Made by a program: the position numbers and the translations under genes. Below are positions 44,801 through 52,563 of a DNA stretch of 64,000 nucleotides, one piece after another. The DNA lies in contig NZ_LT607753.1 in NCBI RefSeq assembly GCF_900090295.1, positions 4,712,001-4,776,000 on the forward strand, in the 5' to 3' direction. The notes beneath the pieces were generated by a model, which worked only from the letters and a program-made list of their open reading frames with translations, was not told where the DNA came from and did no database searches. This DNA is from Micromonospora coxensis. Its GTDB lineage: Bacteria; Actinomycetota; Actinomycetes; Mycobacteriales; Micromonosporaceae. Each line of letters begins with the position of its first letter. The first letter of the stretch is position 1.

Positions 44801-45726
44801 GAGCGCCTTGGAAGTGGAAGAAACTTGCCAACCTGACCAGCCGGGTAAAGGGACTTCTAGGCGACCTCGTTGGCGGAGTCAAGGACTTCTTCAATGCCTG
44901 CAGAAAGCACAGCTTCGCCCCGGGAACGCTGGTTCTCTTGGCCGATGGATCAACGCGGCGGATCGAAGAAGTCAAGCCGGGCGATCAGGTTCTGGCCACG
45001 GACCCCGAGACAGGGAGGTCTGAGGCGCGGCCAGTTGTCGCCACGCATATCAACCTGGACATCGACCTGGCCGACGTTACTGTCTCCGTAGTTGGTGTAG
45101 ACGACCAGGTAATCAAAACGACGCAGAATCACCCCTTCTGGAGCCAGGACCGGTTGGCGTGGTTGGGGGCCGCCGAACTTCAGATCGGCGAGAGTCTCCT
45201 GACGTCGAGTGGGGTATCTGCAACCGTAGTGGAAGTCGTATCGCACCACGGTCAGAGAGTGATGCATGACCTGACGGTCGACACCATCCACTCTTATCAC
45301 GTGCTTGCTGGCCCGACTCCTGTCCTTGTTCACAACTGCGAGGTCGCGGTCGACACCAACGTTGTCTCGGCCGCGTTGGGCGAAGGCAAGGAAGCCGCAG
45401 TGGATGCCGCTCTGGGAGGGCGTAACCCGGTTCTTTCGCCTACTGCCCGTGGCGAACTCCTAGAGAAGCACTCGGCCGAGGCCGTTGATGGGTGGCTGTC
45501 GGCACGTGGCGGAAGGATGGGGCCTCCCGCGACAGAAGGTGGGGTGAAGGCCATCCAGGGTAGCCTCAGGGCTATGTGGAAGGGGAAGTCCTTCAGGCCC
45601 GTCATGAAGGACAGTGATGCTGCGGTGCTTGACTCGGCGAGGCAGGAAGGCCTGCCCTTGATGACAAATGACCAACAGTTTGCAAGAAATGCCAGGCGGT
45701 TGGGTCATGCCATCGAAGGATTCTGA
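38836..45726 (+). CDS. Secreted RHS polymorphic toxin with Hint domain and PIN nuclease tip
   Basis: The ATG follows GGGGAGGG. The 2296-residue protein has a Sec-type signal (about 1-48), an Ala/Lys/Thr-rich low-complexity stretch (about 50-165), a TcdB/SpvB-like region, many YD repeats (from about 1000), the RHS-associated core ending GAREYDIVTGRFISVDPI (about 1808-1825), a variable region, a Hint autoprocessing domain (about 2025-2167; HSFAPGTLVLLADGSTRRIE to VLVHNC) and a toxin tip (2169-2296). The tip looks like a PIN nuclease: VAVDTNVVSA (D2173), RGELLEK, KDSDAAVLDSA and a late TNDQQFARNA, the acidic set of VapC-type RNases. No T6SS parts are nearby. G+C falls towards the C-terminus, as in swapped toxin tips. 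Confidence 0.87.
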   Translation: MFSRLLVASGAVQRRVVRPVSWAMAGVMSMSLIQVATAPASAAAERKRPTATDTGKTVPNRAPLGVKPRKGNPAADAATTTPAKVTWPAAGATEITVPAAPVIAPTPAGARDAGKAAKATTGPAATAKAGGLAVSVAAVAAPAAKVDAKAVAPSITPSTAPGKIRVEVLDRKATERAKVDGPLVRVQRTDGQQGAGDIKLGVSYDGLAGAYGGDFGSRLTLVKLPECALTTPEKAACAAQPVPTVNDNTTRTLSATVSAAAAGTTFAMAATESSSQGDYGATKLAPSSKWSVAPSTGGFSWSYPMRTPPVPGGGAPGITLAYSSQSVDGRTAATNNQGSWVGEGFNYEPGHIERRYKSCSDDGHDQYVDQCWAYDNATILLNGKSTELVKSGSTWKFATDDGSKVQRFTGAVNGDNDGEYWVVTTTDGTEYYFGKNRLDGWVSGKEETNSVWTVPVFGDDANEPCNKATFLESHCNQAWRWSLDYVKDRYGNVSSYFYTRETNHYARAKNTDVNGVPYHRGGHLKRIDYGQRHNAVYTTNAPARVRFDVKERCLPSGTIDCDPADLNATTAPYWPDVPFDRNCNANVKCKLDQISPTFWTRARLTGVTTEIREGAGWTPVDNWKLDHLLTDNGDGSRTLWLHKITHTGMYGSAADIAMPSVELGGLQLPNRVDRDNDNIGPLVRFRLATVWTDTGGQIDVNYASPDCTATTLPTEGNSTKRCYPVKWNPLGTGDPITDWFFKYVVAAVIETDRTGGAPDMVTKYDYLDGAAWRKADPDGIGDPKDLTWSEWRGYGKVVVTVGNGQVQTTKTEYRYLRGMHGDKIPSSTDTRDVRVTDSAGVEHIDYDQFSGHQLESTVYNGSAVVSRNIATPWRHNTATESHTWGDKKAWFTNTSTTRSFVALAAGGFRETKNVSSFETTFGRVTQTENLGDVNVTGDEACNRTTYADNPTAHLYSLVARTESVSVACSVTPDRKTQVISDTRTLYDGKAFGVAPTLGNPTKSERLKSHDGTTATYITASSGTFDSYGRPLTATDAMGKTTTTAYTETNGLTTKVVETNPLDHVTTTEYAPAWGSPVKQTDPNNLVSQLEYDPLGRLTKVWMPDRTGAAGLDPNIKYTYLIRTDKPVAVKTEKRQTDGSYSVEYKLHDGLLRPRQVQTEGPNGTRMVADTMYTPTGKLDRTYATYNAAGAPADTIFPATIGEVEGQTFYVYDGADRVTAEITSVAGNEKWRTTTTYGGDRISVDPPEGGTPTTKVTNAIGQTTQLLQYKGTGPSGAFDKTEYTYTPSGQLATVKDPAGNVWRHEYDQLGRQVKSIDPDAGTTVTTYDNLNRVTSTTNGAGQMISTTYDAIGRTTATYKGTAESGVLLSSWTYDLEMLGKLSSASRWVEGAEYATYYTAFDEFYRPHATYYQVPEHAGAELASLYTFSTEYNSDGTVASVGMSEGGGMPFEAIAYTYDGLERLTATNGDAPYLTDVDYSTTGEVIQTEAALGANKVWSTYQYEQGTKRLSKLRLDRSGAPVIDLDANYTYDPSGNILRISNTPSGTRDVQCFTYDYLRRMERAWTSASTATDPCVGGPSVTGVGGVAPYHHAYTFDVTGNRKTETQYGTDGSTLINRSYTYPTAGTAQPHTLRQMTETTPQGDRLYSYEYDAAGNTKRRTKVGEDQTLVWDAEGNLESVTDATGKKTSFLYDVDGSRMLRKEPNSTTLYLPGMEIRLNHTTRATDATRYYSLPGGGTIVRKLNGLFYVASDHHGTGQATVDETGAITHRRTTPFGENRGNPLAPGQWPTEKGFVNGNVDSTTGLVNIGAREYDIVTGRFISVDPIIDNGDPQQMNGYAYANNNPISFSDPDGLKACSDDACGPGADYEDMYGNYHNVKGHNDGCGGCSGAYDPDEPTINVHNNPRATAADKARAAAAAAERERQARIARAKQRILDSAKALAKILMDELGITDALNCFTQGDMGGCLATAGNIAGAMLGGVLGKLAVRYGAPWKWKKLANLTSRVKGLLGDLVGGVKDFFNACRKHSFAPGTLVLLADGSTRRIEEVKPGDQVLATDPETGRSEARPVVATHINLDIDLADVTVSVVGVDDQVIKTTQNHPFWSQDRLAWLGAAELQIGESLLTSSGVSATVVEVVSHHGQRVMHDLTVDTIHSYHVLAGPTPVLVHNCEVAVDTNVVSAALGEGKEAAVDAALGGRNPVLSPTARGELLEKHSAEAVDGWLSARGGRMGPPATEGGVKAIQGSLRAMWKGKSFRPVMKDSDAAVLDSARQEGLPLMTNDQQFARNARRLGHAIEGF

Positions 45727-45773
45727 CACGACGGTAATTGCTGGCCCTCTGGCGTGCTGGAAGGATCGACCTT

Positions 45774-46133
45774 ATGGGTAGGGGCGATTTCTTGAGCGAT
45801 GACGAGTTGGCGGATATTGAGGAGTTGAGTGCAGCAGCCACTCCGGGTCCTTGGTTTGTGAGGAATCTAGACGACGACTCGGCAATGGGGTTGCTGGCGA
45901 TCAGCACTGTCCCTGATTCCGGCCAAGGTGAAAGGTGGCCAGGGTTCGACCATCGGGAGATTGTTGCCGCTACCCTCGTCCAGCATCCTCGCTACGTCGA
46001 TGTGGCTGATGGCCGTTGGGATGAGAACGCCGCCTTTATCGCCATGGCGAGGGAGGCGGTGCCCAGAATGGCCGCAGAACTCCGGCGTCTCCGTGCGTTG
46101 GTGGAGGAGCGGGGCAGGGGCGATGCGTCCTAG
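45774..46133 (+). CDS. Presumed immunity protein to the RHS-PIN toxin
   Basis: The gene starts 47 bp after the toxin stop, in the same direction. The 119-residue acidic protein has LSDDELADIEELSAAATPGPWFV at the N-terminus and ENAAFIAMAREAVPRMAAELRRLRALVEE at the C-terminus, a pattern I associate with phage Ead/Ea22-like proteins. The position and low G+C (33 of 60 bases in 45781-45840, compared with 50 of 60 in 54961-55020) point to a toxin-matched immunity gene. Direct evidence that it binds the PIN tip is lacking. A perfect hairpin terminator follows at 46192. Confidence 0.65.
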   Translation: MGRGDFLSDDELADIEELSAAATPGPWFVRNLDDDSAMGLLAISTVPDSGQGERWPGFDHREIVAATLVQHPRYVDVADGRWDENAAFIAMAREAVPRMAAELRRLRALVEERGRGDAS

Positions 46134-46191
46134 GTGGAGTGCCTCTGCCTGAGGCGGACGTCGCCGAGGGATGGCCAGTAGCTCAATAGCG

Positions 46192-46224
46192 GTGCGGGCT
46201 CCGTCTAGTTGACGGAGCCCGCAC
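46192..46224. terminator. Perfect 14-bp hairpin terminator after immunity gene
   Basis: GTGCGGGCTCCGTC (46192-46205) and 46211-46224 are exact reverse complements with a TAGTT loop. It closes the RHS-immunity unit and may also serve the convergent GH12 gene. Confidence 0.8.
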
Positions 46225-46288
46225 TGCGTATGCAGGGGCGCAAACTGAACGACTATTCCTGGATTGGGAACTTACTCGGCAGGGGCTG

Positions 46289-47437
46289 TCACGCCCGCGA
46301 GCAGGCGACCCCGTTGAGCGAGAAGCTGGTCGGCGACGAGTACGCCCCGCTCAGCGTCCCCTGGTACCCGAAGTTCGCGGTACCACCCGGTGCGATCGAC
46401 CCGTTGAAGCTCACGTTTCGCGCGCTCACCGCGGACCCGCTCTGCGTCACGGTCGCGTTCCACGCGTTGGTGACCTGCTGCCCGGTCGGCAGGTTGTAGG
46501 TCAGGTTCCAGCCGTTGATGGTGCTGGAGCCCCGGTTGGTGATCGTCACGTCGGCGGTGAAGCCGTTGTTCCAGACGCTCGCCGGCGTGTACTTCACCGT
46601 GCAGGCGGCGTTCGACGGCGGGGGCGACGACGGCGGCGGGGTGGTCGGCGGCGTCGTGGTGGGCGGGGGAGTGGAGCCGCCGCCGTTGACGTTGGCGGAG
46701 AAGGACGTCACGCCGAGGCCGGCGCCGCCCTGCCACGGCTCGAAGCCGGCCTGGATGCTGGTGAGGTACCAGCTGTTGGTGATCGCGCCCCGGTTGCGGG
46801 TGTCGTTGATGAACGCGAGCAGGTTGAGGTTCGCGCTGCTGATCGCCGACGGCGCCAGGTACGAGATGACGTTGTTGGAGCCGTTGCTGCCGCGCCAGAC
46901 CTCCCAGCTGCGGCCGTCGATGGTGGCGGTGCCGACCGGCGAGCCGATGGGCTGGATCGGGCCCTGGCGGTTGAGCCAGATCATGATCTCCATCTGGTTC
47001 ACCCCGTCCCGCTTGGGCGTCGGGTCGAGCCAGATGTCGTACGAGGCGTTGTAGGTGGCTCCGCTGACGTACTTGTAGGTGATGCTGCTGGTGGCGCTGC
47101 TGATCTGGCTGACCTGGATCGGCAGGTTCGTGCCGGGGGAGCAGTTGGTGTAGTGGCAGCCGGCGAAGACCGACGGGTACGACACCGGCGCGCCGTTCGT
47201 GGGCGAGGAGCCCTGCTGGGTGGTGATCTCGAAGCCGGTGCTGGTGACGTTGATGCACTGCTGGGCGGTGGTGCCCCAGCGGTTGTTCTGCACCACGTAC
47301 CGGTTCTGGATCGTGGTGGAGCCGTACTGCTCGCAGATCTGGGTGTCGGCGGAGGCGTTGCCGCCGAGGGCGACGGCGACGATCGACCCGGCGGCCAGTA
47401 GGCCGGCCGCGGCGATGGCCCGGAGTGAACGTTTCAT
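46289..47437 (-). CDS. Secreted GH12 endoglucanase with CBM2
   Basis: The 382-residue protein has a signal peptide ending NASA, a GH12 domain (about 32-255: ICEQYGSTTIQNRYVVQNN at the start, nucleophile Glu in NQMEIMIWLN, acid/base Glu in AGFEPWQGG), a Pro/Thr linker (about 258-278) and a family 2 cellulose-binding module (about 280-382) with surface Trp in SVWNNGF, INGWNLTY and TNAWNATV, and closing Cys pair. It cleaves beta-1,4-glucans outside the cell. A CebR-type operator lies upstream, so cellobiose induction is likely. Confidence 0.92.
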   Translation of the reverse strand: MKRSLRAIAAAGLLAAGSIVAVALGGNASADTQICEQYGSTTIQNRYVVQNNRWGTTAQQCINVTSTGFEITTQQGSSPTNGAPVSYPSVFAGCHYTNCSPGTNLPIQVSQISSATSSITYKYVSGATYNASYDIWLDPTPKRDGVNQMEIMIWLNRQGPIQPIGSPVGTATIDGRSWEVWRGSNGSNNVISYLAPSAISSANLNLLAFINDTRNRGAITNSWYLTSIQAGFEPWQGGAGLGVTSFSANVNGGGSTPPPTTTPPTTPPPSSPPPSNAACTVKYTPASVWNNGFTADVTITNRGSSTINGWNLTYNLPTGQQVTNAWNATVTQSGSAVSARNVSFNGSIAPGGTANFGYQGTLSGAYSSPTSFSLNGVACSRA

Positions 47438-47490
47438 GATGCTCCTTGGACTACGGCGCGGGGGCGCCGAGTGGGACGGGGGACACGGGC

Positions 47491-47502
47491 GGGAGCGCTC
47501 CC
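47491..47502. promoter_or_regulatory. CebR-type operator upstream of GH12 gene
   Basis: GGGAGCGCTCCC at 47491-47502 is the core of the CebR box TGGGAGCGCTCCCA; including flanks 13 of 14 bases match. It lies 54 bp upstream of the endoglucanase start on the minus strand, where a LacI-family cellobiose/cellotriose-responsive repressor would block transcription. Confidence 0.75.
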
Positions 47503-47843
47503 AGGTTCAGTCGACACATTTACATGCCTGCAACGGCATTGCAACCGAACCGGTTAAGTGAATTCACGTGGTCGCGCAGCGCAGTGGTCGTGGAACTTCC
47601 ATGCGTCGCCGTGCGAGAGGCCGTCGGGTCGGCTGATGTCGCAGGTCAGCCTGGGGGGCGAGGTGGCTGCCGGCCCGAATGAGGGTGGCTCGGTCGGGCG
47701 GGGACGTGAATGAGATACGCGAATGGCGTCATCACTCCGAGGGGCGTGCCCGCCAGGGCCGATCAGATCTACCGTGCGTCGATCGCGGGGAGTAGTGTCT
47801 TGCCTTCAACGCGTGCCGATCCCCTCCGGAGGCGTACACCACC
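47503..47843. other. Intergenic remainder, no gene seen
   Basis: Between the CebR-type site and the FAD monooxygenase gene I see no convincing reading frame or strong hairpin. AT-richer pieces near 47540-47575 and 47700-47740 may hold the two divergent promoters. Confidence 0.4.
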
Positions 47844-48956
47844 ATGGGTGGCAGCTCCCCCCTGCGCATCCTCGTCGTCGGCGCGGGCATCGCCGGGCTC
47901 GCCGTGGCTCGGGCACTACGCCTGGCGGGCTTCCGGCCGGACGTCACCGAGAAGCTCCCGCCGAACGAGCAGGTCGACGGAGGCCTCTTCCTCCCCGGCA
48001 ACGCGGCGCGGGCGCTGCGCCGCCTCGACCTGGACGACCCGGTCCGGCCGTACGGGCAGGTGATCCACCGGCAGCGCTTCCTCGACGCGGCGGGCGATCT
48101 GCTCTGTGAGGTTGATCTCGACGCGCTCTGGGCCGGAGTGGGCGACTGCCGGGCGCTGCCCCGCCGTGACCTCTACCAGGTGCTGCTCAGCGGTGCGGGT
48201 GGCGCGGTCCGGCACGGCGCCGAGATCAGCGCCGTGGAGTTGCTGCCCGGCGGCGTCGGGGTCACCTTCACCGACGGCACCGGCGGCGAGTACGACCTGG
48301 TCATCGGTGCCGACGGACCCCGATCGGCGGTGCGCAGCCTGGCCGCGCTCGGCGGCCCGCCCCGCCCGGCGGGTCAGGTGGTCTACCGCACCGTGGTCCG
48401 GGACGGGCCGGAAATCACCGACTGGACCGCCCTGCTGGGCCAGCGTGCCGGCTTCCTCGTGGTGCCGATCGGCGCGGGACGGCTCTACTGCTACGCCGAC
48501 GAGGCCGGCACGGTCGCGCCGCCCGACCCGTCGGCCCGGCTGCGGGAACTCTTCGGCTCCTACGGCGGCCCGGTGCCGGCGGTGCTGGAGGCGATCGGCG
48601 ACGACGTGCAGGTGGGGCTCACCGACGAGGTGGAGCTGGGGCGCTGGCACCGCGGCCGGGTGCTGCTGGTCGGCGACGCCGCCCACGCCACCGCCCCGAC
48701 CTTGAGTCAGGGTGCCGCGATGGCGCTGGAGGACGCGGTGGTGCTCGCCGAGTCGCTGCAGGCCGCCGGCACGGTCGAGGCGGCGCTGGTGGCGTACGAG
48801 AGCCGCCGTCGTCCGCGTACCCGATGGGTGCGGGACCGGACCCGGGACCGCAACCGGACCCGGGACGTCCCGCCGGCGCTGCGCGACCCGCTGCTGCGCG
48901 GGCGTGGCGACCGCATCTTCCGGGAGCACTACCGGCTGCTGGTCGGCCCGCTCTGA
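47844..48956 (+). CDS. FAD-dependent monooxygenase (PHBH family)
   Basis: The 370-residue protein has the three PHBH-type motifs: GxGxxG in [15 protein letters not shown], the DG motif in [12 protein letters not shown] and the GD motif in [25 protein letters not shown]. Such enzymes hydroxylate or epoxidise small substrates with NAD(P)H. A Pro/Arg-rich C-terminus with several TRDR repeats (TRDRNRTRD) replaces the usual C-terminal domain. It is not in a biosynthetic cluster; the gene stands between GH12 and ctaD, so the substrate is unknown. Confidence 0.85.
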   Translation: MGGSSPLRILVVGAGIAGLAVARALRLAGFRPDVTEKLPPNEQVDGGLFLPGNAARALRRLDLDDPVRPYGQVIHRQRFLDAAGDLLCEVDLDALWAGVGDCRALPRRDLYQVLLSGAGGAVRHGAEISAVELLPGGVGVTFTDGTGGEYDLVIGADGPRSAVRSLAALGGPPRPAGQVVYRTVVRDGPEITDWTALLGQRAGFLVVPIGAGRLYCYADEAGTVAPPDPSARLRELFGSYGGPVPAVLEAIGDDVQVGLTDEVELGRWHRGRVLLVGDAAHATAPTLSQGAAMALEDAVVLAESLQAAGTVEAALVAYESRRRPRTRWVRDRTRDRNRTRDVPPALRDPLLRGRGDRIFREHYRLLVGPL

Positions 48957-49131
48957 TCCCGTGACGGGTCGCCCGCGTCGACCCGGCCCGATCGCGGGAC
49001 AGACCCCCCGCCCAGCCTGCCGCACCACCCCGAGCGGCGTTGCCACCTGCCGGGGACTATCCTCCTTGCGGATGACGGCTCGCAGATACCAGCGCGTGCC
49101 GAGCGGGACAACCGAGAACCGGAGGCCATTC

Positions 49132-50889
49132 GTGACCACCGTCGCACCCAAGCCGGTCGTGACCCGGCCATGGCCGGTCCGAGAGCCGGTCAAGGGGTCG
49201 GCCATCGCGCGGCTGCTGCGCACCACGGACGCGAAGCAGATCGGGATCATGTACATGGTCACCGCGTTCGTGTTCTTCATGATCGGTGGCCTGATGGCCC
49301 TGATCATGCGAGCCGAGCTGGCGCGGCCGGGCCTGCAGTTCCTGTCGCCCGAGCAGTACAACCAGCTGTTCACCATGCACGGCACGATCATGCTGCTGTT
49401 CTTCGCGACGCCGATCGTGTTCGCCTTCGCGAACTACGTCGTGCCGCTGCAGATCGGCGCGCCGGACGTCTCCTTCCCCCGGCTCAACGCCTTCGCCTAC
49501 TGGCTGTACCTCTTCGGTGGCACCATGGCGACGGCCGGCTTCATCAGCCCGGGTGGCGCCGCCGACTTCGGCTGGACCGCCTACACCCCGCTGAGCACGG
49601 TCGAGCACTCGCCGGGCGTCGGGGCGAACATGTGGGTGGTCGGCCTGGCCATCTCCGGTCTGGGCACCATCCTCGGCGCGGTCAACCTGATCACCACGAT
49701 CCTGACCCTGCGCGCCCCCGGCATGACCATGTTCCGGATGCCGATCTTCACCTGGAACATGCTGGTCACCAGCCTGCTGGCGATCCTGATCTTCCCGCTG
49801 CTGGCCGCCGCCCTGTTCGCGCTCGCCGCGGACCGGCTGCTCGGCGCCCACGTGTACGACCCGGCGACCGGCGGGCCGATGCTCTGGCAGCACCTGTTCT
49901 GGTTCTTCGGGCACCCCGAGGTCTACATCATCGCGCTGCCGTTCTTCGGCATCATCACCGAGATCATCCCGGTCTTCTCGCGGAAGCCGATCTTCGGTTA
50001 CAAGGGCCTGGTCGCCGCGACCATCGCCATCGCCGCCCTGTCGATGAGCGTGTGGGCGCACCACATGTTCTCCACCGGCCAGGTGCTGCTGCCGTTCTTC
50101 AGCTTCCTGAGCTACCTGATCGCCGTGCCGACCGGTATGAAGTTCTTCAACTGGATCGGCACGATGTGGCGGGGCCAGATCACCTTCGAGACGCCGATGC
50201 TCTTCGCCGTCGGCTTCCTGGTGACCTTCCTCTTCGGTGGCCTCACCGGTGTGCTGCTCGCCAGCCCGCCGATCGACTTCCACCTGCACGACTCGTACTT
50301 CGTGGTGGCGCACTTCCACTACGTGCTCTTCGGCACCATCGTGTTCGCCGTCTTCGGCGGCATCTACTTCTGGTTCCCGAAGATGTTCGGCCGGATGCTC
50401 GACGAGCGGCTGGGCAAGATCCACTTCTGGCTGACGATGATCGGCTTCCACACCACGTTCCTCGTCCAGCACTGGCTGGGCAACGAGGGCATGCCGCGTC
50501 GGTACGCCGACTACCTGCCCAGCGACGGCTTCACCACGCTGAACATGATCTCCACGATCGGCGCGTTCATCACCGGTATCTCGACCCTGCCGTTCATCTG
50601 GAACTGCTGGAAGTCGTACAAGACCGGGCCGGTCGTCGAGGTCGACGACCCGTGGGGCCACGGCAACTCGCTGGAGTGGGCGACCACCTCCCCGCCGCCC
50701 CTGCGCAACTTCGACCGGATGCCGCGGATCCGCTCCGAGCGGCCGGCCTTCGACCACAAGTTCCCGGAGCTGGCCGCCGGCCAGACCCTGGCCGGGCCGC
50801 CGGAGGGTGGTGCCAAGCCGCTCACCTCCGAGTCCGACGGTGGCGCCAGCTACCAGGAGGACACCGCCAGCGACCTCGACCGGCGCTGA
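49132..50889 (+). CDS. ctaD: Cytochrome c oxidase subunit I
   Basis: The GTG has GGAGG six bases upstream. The 585-residue protein has twelve membrane spans and the aa3 heme/copper ligands: His in [25 protein letters not shown] (CuB His and the cross-linked Tyr), the double His in [11 protein letters not shown], and the HFHYVLFG heme ligands. It is the catalytic subunit of the terminal oxidase. As in other actinomycetes the gene is separate from the other cox subunits. A long hairpin follows. Confidence 0.95.
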   Translation: MTTVAPKPVVTRPWPVREPVKGSAIARLLRTTDAKQIGIMYMVTAFVFFMIGGLMALIMRAELARPGLQFLSPEQYNQLFTMHGTIMLLFFATPIVFAFANYVVPLQIGAPDVSFPRLNAFAYWLYLFGGTMATAGFISPGGAADFGWTAYTPLSTVEHSPGVGANMWVVGLAISGLGTILGAVNLITTILTLRAPGMTMFRMPIFTWNMLVTSLLAILIFPLLAAALFALAADRLLGAHVYDPATGGPMLWQHLFWFFGHPEVYIIALPFFGIITEIIPVFSRKPIFGYKGLVAATIAIAALSMSVWAHHMFSTGQVLLPFFSFLSYLIAVPTGMKFFNWIGTMWRGQITFETPMLFAVGFLVTFLFGGLTGVLLASPPIDFHLHDSYFVVAHFHYVLFGTIVFAVFGGIYFWFPKMFGRMLDERLGKIHFWLTMIGFHTTFLVQHWLGNEGMPRRYADYLPSDGFTTLNMISTIGAFITGISTLPFIWNCWKSYKTGPVVEVDDPWGHGNSLEWATTSPPPLRNFDRMPRIRSERPAFDHKFPELAAGQTLAGPPEGGAKPLTSESDGGASYQEDTASDLDRR

Positions 50890-50908
50890 CGCTCCGCACG
50901 ACACCGCC

Positions 50909-50946
50909 ACGGGCGCCGCACCCCACACCAGGGGTACGGCGCCCGT
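50909..50946 (+). terminator. Hairpin terminator after ctaD
   Basis: A 16-bp stem with one mismatch (50909-50924 against 50931-50946) and a 6-base loop begins about 20 bases after the ctaD stop. The rest of the gap to 51280 shows no gene. Confidence 0.75.
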
Positions 50947-51280
50947 CGCCGTTTCTCCGGCGCCCGTGGCGCCCTCGGCATCGAGGTCGGTGGGCGGGGC
51001 CGACGGTGCCCGGAGAGGTGCCGGTCCTGCCCGGCGGCGGGCAGGCACGAGCTCGCGCGGCACCCTACGGGTGACGGAAAGTCACCGGTGGGGCGGGAGG
51101 GCGAGAGGGCGCTGTCGCCGCTTTGCTCTGCTGCCATGACCGCACCACCCCTGTGACCAGGGACGATCCGGTGGGCCCCGGGTCGGGAACAGAACGACCA
51201 CCACGCTGTGTGCCTGGCGCGCCGGTGGCAGCAGAGCAGGGGGAGGGGCCGGTCGACGCGCCGGGAGCAGGGCCGCCGGG

Positions 51281-52498
51281 TCAGGTGGTCGCGGGAACCA
51301 GTTCGGTGGCCTCGCCCGGCGCGACGGCCGCCGCGCGCCGGTGCCGCAGCTCCAGCGGGAGCACCGCCAGGGTCAGCGCCAGCCCGACCGCGCCGGTCAC
51401 CGCGAAGCCCCACAGCGGCGCCGAGACGTCGATCACCGCACCGGCCAGCGGCGCGCCCAGCGCGATGCCGACCGTGACCGCGGAGCCGTGCAGGCCCATC
51501 GCCTCGCCCCGGACCCCGGAGGGGGCCAGCCGGCTCACCGCGTCGGCGGTCGCCGCGAGGGTCGGGGCGCAGAGCGCGCCCGCCGGGACGAGGGCCAGGC
51601 AGAGCAGCCACCAGTGGTCGCCGCCCAGCCCGACCGGGATGGTGCAGAGGCTGAGCACGGCGGCCAGCGCCAGCGGGGAGAACGACCGCTGGACCGCGCC
51701 GTACGCGAAGCCGCCGACCAGCGACGCGACCGCCCACATGGCGAGGACGGCGCCGGTCCAGCCGACCTCGCCGCCGGCGCGCAGCACGGCGACCACCGCG
51801 ACGTCGGTGCCGCCCAGCACCAGGGTGGCCCCGGCGCTGACCGCCAGCACGGCCAGCAGGCGGGGGGTCAGCCAGACCCGACGGGGCACCCGGGGCTGCG
51901 GCCCCACCGGCTCGTCGGCGCTGCGGGTGGGCGGGTTCATCAGCCAGAGCGTGACGCCGGCGCCGACCACGCCCGCGCCGACGGCCCAGAGCGTGAAGCG
52001 CGCCGAGACGGCGGTGGCCAGGGCGACGGCGAGCGCCGGCCCGACCATGAACGACAGCTCCACCGACATCGAGTCCAGCGCGTACGCCGGTCGGCGGCGC
52101 TCCTGCGGCACCAGCGCGGCGATCGACTGGCGGATCACCGAGAAGACCGGCAGGGCGAGCAGGCCGGCGAAGAACGCCGCGGGCAGCAGCACCGGGTACG
52201 ACAGCGTCGGCGCGCTCGCCCAGAACACCGCCTCGGCGACGGTGGTGACGGCGAGCACCGGGCGCAGGCCGTGCCGGTCGACGAGGCGGCCGAGCAGCGG
52301 CGAGCCGATCGCGGCGCCCACGGTCAGCGCGGCGCCGATCAGGCCGGCGGCGCCGTAGCCGCGACCGAGGTCGAGCACGACGAAGAAGGTGAGCGTCACC
52401 CCGGTCGCGGTGAGCGGGACACGGGCCAGGACGGACACCAGCAGCAACGACCGGAGCCCGGGCTGGGCGAGCGCCTGCCGGTAAGGTGTCAAGTTCAC
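51281..52498 (-). CDS. MFS transporter
   Basis: The 405-residue protein has about twelve membrane segments in two halves. Between spans 2 and 3 lies GSPLLGRLVDRHGLRPVL, the A-motif-like loop of MFS drug exporters; SMSVELSFMVGPALAVALA in the fifth span resembles motif C of antiporters. It probably exports a small toxic compound with H+. The GTG start (MNLTPYRQALAQPG) is used. No regulator gene is adjacent. Confidence 0.85.
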   Translation of the reverse strand: MNLTPYRQALAQPGLRSLLLVSVLARVPLTATGVTLTFFVVLDLGRGYGAAGLIGAALTVGAAIGSPLLGRLVDRHGLRPVLAVTTVAEAVFWASAPTLSYPVLLPAAFFAGLLALPVFSVIRQSIAALVPQERRRPAYALDSMSVELSFMVGPALAVALATAVSARFTLWAVGAGVVGAGVTLWLMNPPTRSADEPVGPQPRVPRRVWLTPRLLAVLAVSAGATLVLGGTDVAVVAVLRAGGEVGWTGAVLAMWAVASLVGGFAYGAVQRSFSPLALAAVLSLCTIPVGLGGDHWWLLCLALVPAGALCAPTLAATADAVSRLAPSGVRGEAMGLHGSAVTVGIALGAPLAGAVIDVSAPLWGFAVTGAVGLALTLAVLPLELRHRRAAAVAPGEATELVPATT

Positions 52499-52563
52499 GA
52501 TGGTCCGTACCTCCGGCGGCCATCCTTCGCCGGGGGTACGACATCGGCAAGCCGTTTACCGGC

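Noticed and set aside
38836..45726. RHS protein as a type VI secretion effector
   Set aside because: It has a Sec-type signal sequence, no PAAR domain, and no VgrG, Hcp or chaperone gene in the window.
47844..48956. FAD monooxygenase as part of a natural-product cluster
   Set aside because: Neighbours are GH12 and ctaD; no synthase or tailoring genes are present.
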